DNA of 64,000 bases from Sweltsa coloradensis (lineage: Eukaryota > Arthropoda > Insecta > Plecoptera > Chloroperlidae): positions 1 through 64,000 of the forward strand of contig JAMZAV010000633.1 in the NCBI GenBank assembly GCA_024449915.1. Reading direction: 5' to 3'. Position 1 is the first letter of the stretch; every line of letters starts with the position of its first letter. Made by a program: the position numbers and the translations under genes. Positions 11,402 to 21,988 of this stretch are shown one piece after another. The notes under the pieces are model-generated. The model did not search any database. It was not told the DNA's origin and worked only from the letters and a program-made list of their open reading frames with translations.

Positions 11402-12104
11402 CCCATCCCCACCCGCACGGTCAGTAAGGCGCGCGACCCCCGAAACCACGCACTTTTCAGGCGCGCTCCACTTAGTTAAAGAGTTCCACTAAAATTGTCA
11501 AAACTTAACGATCACCACCCCCTCCCAAAACATCCACCCTAGGCCTAGCCCTACGCACATTTACGTTTGGCGGGTCTTCATCACTAGCTTCATCCACTTC
11601 CATCACCGATCTATCATCAATATTTACATTCTCTTCACTACTGTCGTCAATATTTACATCTGCATCATCACTGTCACTATCACTTATAACTGTTACAGGC
11701 CTAGGCCTAAGCAAACACGAGTCATTGTTTTCACTTTCACTATAACTGTCACAAAAATCCGAGCCTAAAACATCCAAAATCTGAGAAATATCGTCGTTTT
11801 TCTTACGCAAACCGAAATCACGCCTGTCAGAACAAGCCATGTTTACTAAGAAGTACGCCAATATGCCGCTCAATAAAAGAGTCGATGATAAATCGAAAAC
11901 AAATGAACCAAGTTCATAAAAGTGACGCTAGGTAGAGCCACATGCTACCCCTTCAAGAAAAAGCTGTTCGATCGACTTTCCGACCAGTAGTTTGCCGCCT
12001 ATGCTTATTTGAATGCAGGCGCGCGCAATTGCGTACCAGTACGCTTATGGCTATAGTGTTGGGTATTAAATATGCGTACTGGTACGCTTATGGGTGCAGA
12101 TGGG
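11402..12104. mobile_element. piggyBac-like element
   Basis: The element starts CCCATCCCCACCC and ends GGGTGCAGATGGG, and is flanked on both sides by TTAA (11398-11401 and 12105-12108), the hallmark of piggyBac insertion. Inverted internal motifs around GCGTACCAGTACGC lie near the right end. At 703 bp it is non-autonomous. It sits inside F2. Confidence 0.8.
11505..11840 (-). pseudogene. acidic N-terminal fragment, probably piggyBac transposase
   Basis: From the ATG at 11840 the frame codes about 111 residues beginning MACSDRRDFGLRKK, followed by a Ser/Asp/Glu-rich region (SESENNDS, ISDSDSDD, DEASDEDPP). Acidic, low-complexity N-termini followed by the DDD catalytic domain are usual for piggyBac transposases, and the host element has piggyBac ends. 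The catalytic domain is missing. Function is inferred from context. Confidence 0.5.
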
Positions 12105-12337
12105 TTAAATTAAGAATAGGTAGCAAGTAGTCTGTAGCACTTTTGACAGATTGCAAAAGTGTAAAGTTGGTATTTAAATATCATTTTTTCATTAATACAT
12201 CTTGTCAAAATGATACGCGAGTTACCATGGAATCACCCAGGTATGTTATTTTAAAAAATCAGACACTTTCATCATACACTTTCGGAAATATTAAATACTT
12301 TACACAAATGCCCACCACTGTACCCCGCTCTCCCCTA

Positions 12338-13130
12338 TATTTAAATGGGGGTCTGGGGGCTTGCCCCCGGAAAATGCATTTTTTATTTATTTCAGAGATT
12401 TTTCAATGTGAAAGGAAATTCCAGAAATATAAACAAATTTCCCTTAGGCCTAGCCTACTTTTTCAGATTTAGGCTATTAATGATTTTTTTATTTCCATAA
12501 TTTTGATTAATTTTTAAAGAAGAATTTACTGAATAAATAAAAATACTAATACGTAGTGGCATTTAAATTTTTATGTCGGTTTTCATCATTTTACAAATAA
12601 TGGCGGTAAAGTAATAGGCCAAGTGGCAAAGTTAAAAGAAAAAAAGCGGCAAAATAGCGACTCTGCTAAAGGTCAGTGGGTAGGCCTATAAATATAATAT
12701 ATACTATTTCATTTGAAGTACCCAAAAAGATAAAAGTACTGCCTGCATGTCAGCTGGAAGAATAAAATAATTGGAAGTTAAAATATAAATTTAGAATACC
12801 CCAAAATTTTCAAGTAGGCCTATATGATGTACAGGCCTACATTATATCTCTTGGTACAAATGAAGAAATCCAATGTCGTCAAAGAACACTTAATATAATT
12901 TGCTATCACAACAATAATCTCACCAGTCACCGTGAAAAAATGTTATAAAATCATGTGTACAATGTGCGTGTTTAAAATAGCACTTCAATCACACTCTAAT
13001 CAAAACGCCCCCCCCCCCCCCCAATGTATATCATGCGACACTTTACCCAGAAAAGAGCTAGTATGAAGGTCTACCGGACAAATAATTTTGGGACTCCACC
13101 ACTGACAAAAGAATGCTAAATTAAATTCAC
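12338..13130. other. no gene seen; poly-C tract
   Basis: This is AT-rich sequence with TAGGCCTA words and a run of about 15 C at 13008-13022. No open frame or paired TIR could be supported. Confidence 0.4.
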
Positions 13131-13220
13131 GAGTTCAGGATCAGTATTAAATGTCAAAGTAGTAATCATAGATCATCATCGTCCAGTGCTCTATGCAATG
13201 TCATCATTTCCAAGAACTCG
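13131..13220 (-). ncRNA. C/D-box snoRNA-like copy 4
   Basis: This copy has the intact GAGTTC/GAACTC stem, C box ATGATGA and D box CTGA on the minus strand. The guide complement has one change (TAAATGTCAAAGTA). The CCAGTGCTCT match is intact. Its upstream partner sequence is cut at 13287 by a 9.9-kb insertion. Confidence 0.65.
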
Positions 13221-14014
13221 TAGAATTATGCGGATGTCCAACAGTAGGCAGGTTAACCTGCCTAAAGTTTTGCTATGGTTTTATAACTAGGCCGCTTCGC
13301 GAACGCTTTTTTAGTCGCGTTGATGGATGAGCTTTTTTGTAAGTTTTTAGTTTGTGTGGGATCTCTTTACTTTTGCAAGTACTTTTAGAACGCATTGTAA
13401 GTGATTGTTGTCAAGTTTCTATTGTTAATTGTTATTAAGAACCTAAAAAAACTTATATTAAAACCTATTTCTATGTATTCTGGCTAACTTTTCCAACTTT
13501 TTCTTTCAAAAGGTACTAGTACATACCATAACCCAGGGCTGCCAATGACATTTTTTAAAAATCCTGTTGGGAGGACGTTAAAAATCCGCAAAAATCCGTG
13601 AAAAGTCTAAAAACGTTAATTTCATTGATCAAATTATGAAAATGGCAAAATGTTATGTTTATATTTGTTACCATCATAACCCAAAAGTTGCCAAGGGCCT
13701 AGGCCTATGCACAGATGAGAATAAATGAGCCAGAAATGCCCGTGGTTGCTTTAATTAAGATTGCATAAAAATGTAAAATGTTACTTATTTACAAAAAATC
13801 TGTTTTAAATCTGACCTGGTTAACAAATTCTTATGCCTAGCCGCCTAGGACATAACTTAGGCCTAGGCCCTAGGAATTATGCATCACAATTTTGACCTAG
13901 GCCCATGTGTTGTGTTTATTAATAACATTGCAGTCTTGCAGAACTTGTTAATAATATTTTAATCATATAGATGGGCAATTCAGTCTGCAAAATTCGAAGT
14001 CTATGCTGATAATG

Positions 14015-14305
14015 GGTAGAAGCAATTAAAAATGCTTCTTAAACAAAATCGACCATGCTGAATTCAAAAAACCATGTTGGCAAAACCAAAAATCGCTCTT
14101 TCACGATCAAAACTCAAAATTTTGGAAATTAAGAAATCGTTTTTTAAAATTTTGTTATGCTATCGTAGAAGCAATTAAATATGCTTTTTTTGACTAATTC
14201 GTCCATGCTGAATTCAAAAAACAATGTTGGCAAAACAAGAAATGACTCCTTTACCTTCAAAACACAAAATTTTGGAAATCGAGAATCCTTTTTTGTTTGT
14301 TTTAC
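14015..14305 (+). repeat. two 148-bp tandem units
   Basis: Two units each carry GTAGAAGCAATTAAA, CCATGCTGAATTCAAAAAAC and ATGTTGGCAAAAC, starting near 14015 and 14164. A degenerate third trace (CCATGTTGGCAGC) lies near 18916. Confidence 0.75.
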
Positions 14306-15326
14306 TATCTACAATTATTTAAAAAAACTATAAATGAAGTGAATAATAATGATATCTCTAATCAAGAATATCTAAACCAGCCACCTGACGTACTCTAACA
14401 GTCTTACGCTAAGAGTAATTATACCTTGTCTTATAGGTGTTGGTTCGAATTTTAACTTTGTTTGAAATATAGAATTATTCGCATTTTTGTGCATTATACC
14501 TGCATGAAGCCTATGTCATTCTGTTTTATTATAGTTGCGTTAAAACTAATTAATGTGAGATACCAAGAAGTGAGTTGTAGACAAACACACACATTACGTG
14601 CGCCGATCAATCTTAATCGGCCATTTCTGGAAAGAGTTGTATCAAGTAGGTTCACCACAGTATAGGAACTACATTTATTTAGTAATGTGGCTGCATTTTA
14701 AATAACATTGAAGTATAGTATTGTATATTATAGTGTATAATATATTTAAAAAATCATTAAAATCTCTCGCTGCAAATCTGTTAATTTTCACGAACCATTT
14801 ATGTAGTTAGTGGGTATAGTATTGAATTATGTTTAGATATTTTATTTTACATTTATTGTAGAATTTACTTTTTGTTATTCTATTTCGATCAGTGTCGGCT
14901 GCATGTAATGCATGTAATGTAAAAGATTCAAATTCTTATCACGTCTGCATTGATATTCGAACATCCTCGTTTTAGTTCAAAATACTTGCATGCATCAGTG
15001 CATGGCATTCCTGTTTTTTTTTTTACACCCACTTCTATTAGTTGAGCAACCTAATTTGCTGCTACAAGAAATAACTTCAGCACATCCAACTGAAATAGTA
15101 TCTGTAGTCATTAGAATAGGCCCTAGGGGTGATATCGCACCCAGTAATGTTCCACACAAATTCGCTTGGGCTATATTTTTGGTGTTCCTATTGGGTGAAA
15201 ATGAGAATATTATATATAGCACATACTTGTGGTGTTAATAATAACTTATAATGTAATAACAAAATAGTAACACTATAAGCAGTAAAAGAACCTTGGGTTT
15301 TTTGATAGTTTTCGATATCATAGTTT

Positions 15327-16955
15327 CCCAGCAAACACAAATTCTTAATTTGGCATCCAAACGGCACCCACTTTTTATTAATGTGGGTGACGTATTGTCA
15401 ACACAGCAAGTTACCGAAACGCTGAATTTATGGCCCCTTTGATGTTAACAATACAGTAGCAGAACATGGCAACAAACTGTCACCAAAATGCTATCCGATC
15501 AGCAGCCAAGTGGCACATGCAACGACATGCAATTCCCAATCTCGTCACTAGAACGGCACTCTTTCGGCAACGTATCATCCGTAGCGCGATCCAGGAGCAA
15601 AATATGTAACTATAAAAACAAAACAAAAAAAGATTGATTGATATAATATCGGTTATATATATAGGTATTTCATAGTAATTTCTGACACCAGTCGATAGAC
15701 TGTAGGTGGATACACATCACATATTAATTGCAAGTAATTATAAAGTTTCAAGTTACGTGTCTCGAACTCGATCCAGCAGGGACTCTCCATCTCCGTTGCG
15801 CCACGACGAAGCTTGAACGTGAGTGGGCATAATCACCTATAGATACAACAGCAAATCGACTTGACTGAATTGTAGTTATTGTGCGCTTGCTCTGTGGCCT
15901 ATCTGTATCGCCTTTTAACTATTTTGGATGTGTTATGTTCAGTATATTATTATACTAATGGTGTACAGTATATTTTTATTGTGGGTACAGTAAATAATAT
16001 TATTCCATGTGAGTTCTGTTTTAAAGCGCATGTTCGAAATTTTGTTCTTGTTGTTGATATAGGTCGGGGCGGGTGCATCTGCATAAATAAATTATGGGCT
16101 GTCCGATGCGATGCTGGATGATACGTATTAAAGACAACGGTACTAAGTCTATTGCCATATGCAACCAAAATTAAATGACTTCATGAGAGATCTTCATATC
16201 TTTTTGTCTCAGTTGGTAAAAAGTGAAACTTGTCTTCTCTCTACACGTTGTTGCAATTTTCAATTTAACTGCATTACAAGAGAAAATGTTAGCAGGCCAA
16301 AAAAGCTACAGAACTATCTGCTTAAACAATTCAATGGTGGTACGCTTGTGGCTCCGTGGCGGTAACCGAAAATTAATAATGTATTCATTATCATGGTGCT
16401 TGGATAATGGATATAATACATACAACTCGTGTTGAAAAATCATTATGGTCTAGATTGATTTGATTTCAGTAATAATTCCAACATGCTTTTTTGTTTCACT
16501 GGCTAAAATTAGCAAATTATATTGCCTTACTGTATTGTACATGTATACAAGCATACACAATATAAATGGTTCCAATATACATATACTAAACAGCAATTAA
16601 TAACAAAACGTGAACACCAAATGAGCATGAATATAATAAAACATCTCTCTTGTTTCTTTATATAATAAAAAGTTATAGTATGCCATTTGAGTGCCGTATT
16701 AAGGTCCAAAGGGCAGACTGTACGGCAGTAAAAGGGTATCGGTTTGGTAGACAATTGACAGTGCCCGATCGGTAACAATCTGGTGCCGGTTATTAATACA
16801 AGAATTCATGCAACGCAAGGGGAAAAGCAGATAACGGAACGGTGACGAGACGGCAATCATGAAAACACGCGAAACGGCACACGGCAGTAAATTGACATGT
16901 GTGGTAACAAACCGGCACCGATTAGTTACAAAAGTGAATTTGTGTGTTTGCTGGG
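15327..16955. mobile_element. TIR element CCCAGCAAACACAAATTC
   Basis: Near-perfect inverted ends (CCCAGCAAACACAAATTC at 15327, and its complement with a single extra GT ending at 16955) enclose 1.6 kb. ACGGCA words cluster near both ends. The superfamily is unassigned and no transposase was recognised. Short open frames inside are not called. Confidence 0.7.
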
Positions 16956-17559
16956 TTGGTAGTGACATCTCTTAATATACCAATGGAGTGCATTACTTGT
17001 TGCAGTAACACGATCTATGTCAATTTATATTATGAAAACCTTTAGATATTGCATTATTTATGCGAGCAAACGAGACTACGTATTTCACGTCGTTGACTTT
17101 TTCTGTCTTTTAAAGCATTTACAAATATCCATTTTCTTTTGTCTGAAGGTGTCTGTAAATCTCCATTTTTCGACGACTGACAGATTAGACCAAGGCTCAA
17201 ATCGTAACCAAAGATTGTCAGAAAACAAACTGTGCAGTCATAACTCAAGCTCAAACCAGCCTAAAAAAATTTCTAATTATAATGCTGTTAAGTAATTAAC
17301 AACTTATTTGTTTTAAATTGAACATCTACTGATAAGGCCTAAATGTAAAGACCACATCATCAATCTCAAATTACATGCATTATCAATTATCATGAACACG
17401 ACCTGGAAAATGATGAAAGAGACTGACTTTATGGACTTGGTTTAGTGTTATCGATACGACGTTACGTGTAAGAAACTCTGGTGGCCTGGGTGAGCCAAAG
17501 AAACCACCAATGTTTCTTTCTCGATTTGGTTAGTCGGGAAACACTCCCGTATGTGTAAT

Positions 17560-17706
17560 TGTTATTATTTACATCAATTCTGAAATTACAAAAATTAATC
17601 CGTCCTGATGGCCTAGTGGTTAAGACGCTCGCGTGGAATGCGGGAGACCGTGGTTCGAATCCCGGTTGGGGCGGACTTTTATAATTTCTGAATTGTAGTA
17701 AATAAT
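17560..17706. repeat. palindrome enclosing a tRNA-like core
   Basis: The arm ATTATTTACATCAATTCTGA before the tRNA-like sequence is matched, inverted, by the arm after it (TTTCTGAATTGTAGTAAATA). The arms are about 31 bp with a few mismatches. The tRNA-like sequence at 17599-17675 is centred between them. Confidence 0.75.
17599..17675 (+). tRNA. degenerate tRNA-Ser(GGA)-like sequence
   Basis: The acceptor stem pairs TCCGTCC with GGGCGGA (one G-T pair). The A box TGGCCTAGTGG and B box GGTTCGAATCC are present. The anticodon arm CTCGC/GCGGG encloses loop GTGGAAT with anticodon GGA (17635-17637). TTTT follows at 17677, as for RNA polymerase III termination. The T stem has two mismatches and there is no long variable arm as real tRNA-Ser would need. 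It is therefore probably a tRNA-derived repeat core rather than a working tRNA. Confidence 0.5.
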
Positions 17707-17739
17707 ACAAATGTTTCTTTTCGATGTTGATTCTTACAA

Positions 17740-17920
17740 TGAAACCGACAGTGTTGGCTCGAGCCTTAAACGCGCGACTCTGATTCGGGAGGTCCCGGGT
17801 TCAAATCCCGTCGAGACCGGCAATCCTGACTGAAGGTTTTTTCCGAGATTTTCCTCAGTCGTTAATGCGAATGCAAGGGATTGAGTCCTCGTAAACAGCC
17901 CTCGGACATCCCTTCACAAT
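17740..17920 (+). repeat. tRNA-derived SINE-like unit
   Basis: An A-box-like TGGCTCGAG and a clear B box GGGTTCAAATCCC (about 17797-17809) are followed by CCTGACTGAAGG and TTCCGAGATTTTCCTC, an unrelated tail of the kind found in tRNA-derived SINEs. It lies about 60 bp after the first tRNA-like core. Confidence 0.55.
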
Positions 17921-17943
17921 TGTCCTATCCGCAACATACCTAG

Positions 17944-18174
17944 TTAGACACCTGAAGAGGGGCATGAATTGCACCCTGACAGACTTCCCACAAAAATATT
18001 AATTATGTTAAAATTTGCGGTCAAATTACAGTCTCCAAATAACCTAGAAGCGTAATATGCCACTCTGTCTATTAGCGGCGTGGCTGGGGCATTTCCTGTC
18101 ACCAACACAACCACACTTCTCCGCGCACTGCTTATATTAGGCCTTACTTTTGAAACAATAGGAGTTTGTTCCAT
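17944..18174 (-). CDS. unrecognised short open frame, possible first exon
   Basis: From an ATG in good context (AACATGG, 18174) the frame reads MEQTPIVSKVRPN and then RRSVVVLVTGNAPATPLID and RVAYYASRLFGDC, ending after CPSSGV. The composition is protein-like. Upstream on the same strand lies GC-rich DNA (18361-18480) with an inverted CCAAT box and low-AT composition, which could be a promoter. CTTCAGGTG near the end could also be an exon edge. It lies inside the 13980-18991 insertion, so it may be captured or coincidental. I do not recognise a family. Confidence 0.25.
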   Translation of the reverse strand: MEQTPIVSKVRPNISSARRSVVVLVTGNAPATPLIDRVAYYASRLFGDCNLTANFNIINIFVGSLSGCNSCPSSGV

Positions 18175-19130
18175 GTTTTTAACATAGCACATTAGCGTAG
18201 GGCTTACAGTATTATAAGCCTAAGATGTAAGTGATTACATACCTTCAAATCGCGTAGACGTAGTGCAGGTATATCACATACCTAGCTAGTTTTTATAACA
18301 AGATCCAAACTGTCAGCAACGCACACTTCCATAAAAAAAACTGCTAATCGCAACGATTATTTACAAACTGAGTGGAGTGGGGCCGCGGAGGGAGGCTAGG
18401 TGAGCAAAGCCGAGAGCCAATCAGCGCCGCGGGTTGATGCTGGCGGCACCCGCAGGGGATTAGGCCGCGACAGAAATCTAGTTGCGCATTGTCTCAGTAA
18501 ACAATTAAAAACCGGCGATTGGTATGTTGAAACTCGGCCCGATTTGGCAAGCGTGTTCTACATAGACATAGACAGATTTTGGTAAAATATTGCGATCCCA
18601 AATCTTTCCAATTAGGAGATATTTTGATGTACAAATTTGGGTACAAAATTACGCAACAAAAATTGACACAAAAGTGGCACTAAAGCCCTAGAAACTACAC
18701 GTAGGCCAAAAGTAGGGTACACTTATTAAACCTGGATATCGATTACGATTTGTGAATTTTTTTCAGATTTTTCGCATGGTTATTTTACGAGCAATTGAAT
18801 ATTTTAATAAGTGGTACCAGATTTGGGTTTTTGGTACCCTTTTGGTACTTCACTCAAAGTAGACTTTGCCAACATTGATAGGTAGATGAATAAGTATTGC
18901 CTGAAGATAAAAAACCATGTTGGCAGCTTCTACCCCAAAAATGTTGTACGATTGACTTCTAGAAGGCTTTTGGATATAATTGCCCTCTCTAATATACTAA
19001 TTCTATTTCACGTTAAAGATCACATAATCCAAACTTTATAAACAAAAACAAAAGAAAACAATTTTGCAGGCTCCAATCTCCATTGTTTGTTCTTGGCTGT
19101 TCAATTTATCTTGCATCCTCCAAAAGCAAC

Positions 19131-20822
19131 TGTTCTGGACTGCGATTCTATAACTCTGACGGAGTTGGACCCAGGCGTTCCAACGGTAATCGTCTCTGTT
19201 GTAAGTGATCGACCCAGTTGAGGTCGATATCGTTGCGATATAATCCGTGACAACCGAGTCCGACTCGGTTATATTTTTATACTAGGAAACGCTCAGTTGG
19301 ACGCGTTGATAAGCGAGCACGTGCTATAGCTGCTAGACCCACATTGCACATAAAATTTATGGCGTTTGCGTTTCCAATATTATTTATTATTGCCAAGGTA
19401 TTTGGGTAAACCCGTGTGTAAAAACCTTTACTTTGTGGATAAAAATCCACCGCCATCTAGAGGACCTTGACTCCTTGGGAAAAGTATTTAAACTCTTTGG
19501 TGACAAATAATAGACTGCTTTCTCGAAAGTATTTTGATTACTTCTAGGTGGCAGTGTATTAGATAGAAACTTCGCGCGTCTTTTCGTTGCCATGGCAACG
19601 TTACTTTTGTTATAATGTAATTTCCATCTACACTACTTATCGGATCAAAATAAAATTTACATATTCTTGACCGGACGGACATTCTAAATGATTTGGCTAT
19701 CTCAGATTTTGTCGCCGGTTAGTTTGAAAAAAAAAACTTTCGATTAACTTTAATGTAACTTTTTAACTTTTTGAACGATTTTGCCACAAAACTAATGGCA
19801 TTCAATCGAGAACAAAGCTTGCGGATGGTCAAAATTTCAACTCGATCCGAGCCTCCGTTCGAACGTTATCGCGAGACATACAAACAAACAAAAAAAAAAA
19901 AAAACAAAAAAAAAACAAACAAAAAAAAAACAAAACCAGTGACTAATTTTTCCGGCAGAGTCAAATGGAAACGCTCGCTTCGCTCGCTTAAAAATGGTGG
20001 ATGATAAGCCTTGGACTACACGTAAACACAACCAGATTTTTAACTTTATCAAACGAATAACAATAGTATGCTCAAAGAAAACCTACCTCTAGTAAGGGCC
20101 TACCCCTGAGAGTCCCGTGCGTTCCCTTTTTTCATAAAATTATACCATTTAAATCCAATTTCTCCCCGATTGGAAATAATACACACATCTATGTCATTTC
20201 GAATATTTGACAACTGACTGTGAATCATTTGTTCACATTTGACCGTCCACTGCCATGTAAATCATACCTTTCGACCTCGACGGAGTCGGTCCCGTGACAG
20301 AGTTGAACCCGTGAAGTTAAGGGGCGGGCCCCTATTCAGTAACTTCACGGGTTCAACTCTGTCACGGGACCGACTCTGTTGTTGTTGGTCGAGGTCGAAA
20401 GGTATGATTTACATGGCAGTGGACGGTCAAATGTGAACAAATGATTCGCGGTCAGTTGTCAAATATTCGAAATGACATAGATGTGTGTATTATTTCCAAT
20501 CGGGGAGAATTGGATTTAAATGGTATAATTTCATGAGAAAAGGGAACGCACGGGACTTTTAGGGGTAGGCCCTTACTAGAGGTTGGTTTTCTTTGAGCAT
20601 ACTATTGTTATTCGTTTGAGAAAGTTAATAATCTGGTTGTGTTTACGTGTAGGCCAAGGCTTATCATCCACCATTTTATACAAATATAACCGAGTCGGAC
20701 TCGGCTGTCACGGATTATATCGCAACGATATCGAGCTCATCTGGGTCGATCACTTACAACCGAGTCGATTACGTAGAAAACGCCTGGGTCCAACTCCGTC
20801 AGAGTTATAGAATCGCAGTCCT
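19131..20822. mobile_element. long foldback element
   Basis: Arms of about 480 bp are inverted copies. The left arm is 19131-19280 plus about 19992-20318. The right arm is about 20339-20822. The outermost bases are ACTGCGATTCTATAACTC and its complement. The centre lies near 20329, with a loop of only about 20 bp (GGGGCGGGCC). The left arm was interrupted by the 19281-19991 element. No coding sequence was seen. Confidence 0.8.
19281..19991. mobile_element. MITE CTAGGAAACGC inserted in foldback arm
   Basis: It begins CTAGGAAACGCTCAGTTGG and ends CTCGCTTCGCTCGCTTA. The right arm of the surrounding foldback (about 20668-20690) reads straight through the corresponding site (ATTTTATACAAATATAACC), so the insertion is shown directly. 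It carries A-rich AAAC runs near 19890-19935. Confidence 0.7.
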
Positions 20823-20884
20823 GGCTAGGGATGGCAAGCCGGTCAATTGACCGGTCAAATAATGTCAATTGACCAAGTAATATT

Positions 20885-21988
20885 CAGACCTGCGGTCTGA
20901 TTCTGTAAAATCGTTATGGAAGATAACGATCGTTATCCGGCACTTTAGCGACAATTTTGCGTGTCGACTGATTCCGTAAAAATGATAGCGATCGCTATGA
21001 TAACGAGAATGAAAAAGGAGTCGCTATGCTATGCTATCAAGATACGATAAATGGCGGCCGTAGCGACTATTTTACAGAATCAGGTCGATAACGATAATTT
21101 ATAACGATTGATATTTCATATCAACCGTGATCGCTATCGCTATCATAGCGACTATTTTACAGAATCGCACTGCTGGGTAGTAACGTAACGGAAGTAACGC
21201 GTTACTGTAACGAAATTACTTTTTTCAGTAACAAGCCAGTAATTTAATTACAATTTTCTCAAAGTAACGGAAGAGTAATTTCACTACTTTTATCATTGTA
21301 ATTTGGCGTTAGTAACGCGTTACTTTTGCCGCGCGGCCCGCGCCTTTGTGTATCAAAATCAGTCACTGGGCCAGTGCGCCTGTGCCTTTCTACGTATCGC
21401 CCGCTTGAACAATGTGCATGTGCATGCAGCATTTCCGACATTTCGTAGGTCTGATCGAGAGATTTCGAGTCCCCAGTTTTTATTTCAGAACCTAGCCATG
21501 TTTACTTTTGGTACTTCCGCCTATGACGAGCGCCGTTGACGACGTAATTATCTACTTGACATCAAACATTCAAGTCTGTGTCAAATAAATCGATAGTCGA
21601 ATTGTTACACTTGTAGTGTAGTTACAACATTTCGCCGACAGATATCACCCGCGTAATCAATAATTTACTATAGGTACATCTATACGTCGATTTCTACAAT
21701 ATCTCTGTGAAAGGCCTCCGCTAGTTTTGAAGTGTGGGCGTGGATAACACCCTGTCTGAAACCCGCCATCGGCAGACAAAGCACTTGCGTCATACTCGTC
21801 CACACATCAGATACATTTTATATTAAAAAGTAATTTTTGAAAGTAATTTCACTACTTTTTTTCATAAAAACTAACGTAATTTCATTACTTTCTTGGAAAA
21901 GTAACTTAATAGAAATTTAGTTACATTTTGGCTGAAGTGATGAGTAATGTAATTTCATTACTTTTCAAAAGTAACTTACCCAGGTCTG
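20885..21988. mobile_element. hAT-like element 4 (CAGACCTG)
   Basis: It starts CAGACCTG and ends CAGGTCTG, with a perfect 8-bp target duplication GTAATATT (20877-20884 and 21989-21996). Inside, the right part (GTAACGTAACGG to CAAAAGTAACTTACCC) has terminal AGTAACG-type repeats. It is nested inside element 3. Confidence 0.75.
20895..21168. mobile_element. palindromic insert GATTCTGTAAAAT
   Basis: Inverted GATTCTGTAAAATCG and CGACTATTTTACAGAATC ends surround repeated ATAGCGATCGCTAT-type palindromes. It apparently splits CAGACCTG-CTGGGTAG of element 4. The target duplication is not resolved. Confidence 0.5.

Larger units (their letters stand above)
10222..12226 (+). repeat. GATACGTGAGTTACC word, six copies
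   Basis: Copies occur at 10222-10236, 10387-10401 (variant), 11118-11132, 11140-11154, 11326-11340 and 12212-12226 (GATACGCG variant), all in the same orientation. The last abuts the right TIR of F2. The spacing is irregular, so this is not a tandem satellite. It is best read as repeated transposase-binding sites. Confidence 0.7.
9898..12238. mobile_element. TIR element F2 (TGGGTGATTCCATG)
   Basis: The inverted ends TGGGTGATTCCATGTAAC (from 9897) and GTTACCATGGAATCACCCA (to 12235) bracket six copies of a GATACGTGAGTTACC word and an N-terminal transposase-like remnant. It lies inside F1 and is itself invaded by the piggyBac-like element at 11402-12104. No convincing target duplication was found. 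Confidence 0.6.
9048..12337. mobile_element. TIR element F1 (TAGGGGAGAGCGGGGTAC)
   Basis: The termini are inverted copies of at least 20 bp: TAGGGGAGAGCGGGGTAC at 9047 and its complement ending at 12337, followed by the word ACAGTGG. The word recurs near 9063, 9079 and 9779. TA may be the target duplication. It contains the C-terminal transposase-like remnant at 9546-9701 and was later invaded by the element at 9898-12238. Without that insertion F1 is about 950 bp. A second, inverted copy of the 9270-9600 part occurs at 26540-26777 plus 32034-32130. Confidence 0.7.
13980..18991. mobile_element. 5-kb insertion with GGGCAATT ends
   Basis: The left end GATGGGCAATTC and right end AATTGCCCTCTCTA form an imperfect TIR. 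The repeat ATATA flanks both sides (13975-13979 and 18992-18996), while the relative at 43.55 kb has ATATA only once. It contains tandem repeats, the 15327-16955 element, tRNA-like sequences and a short unknown frame. Confidence 0.5.

Noticed and set aside
14990..15238. Overlapping frames of 75-82 codons on both strands
   Set aside because: Neither strand shows a recognisable motif, and the region is inside the 13980-18991 insertion.
17599..17675. Functional tRNA-Ser gene
   Set aside because: The T stem has mismatches and the long variable arm required for tRNA-Ser is absent.
17462..17710. 82-codon minus-strand frame containing PGFEPRSPAFHASVL
   Set aside because: This peptide is the antisense translation of the tRNA-like sequence, a frequent false ORF.
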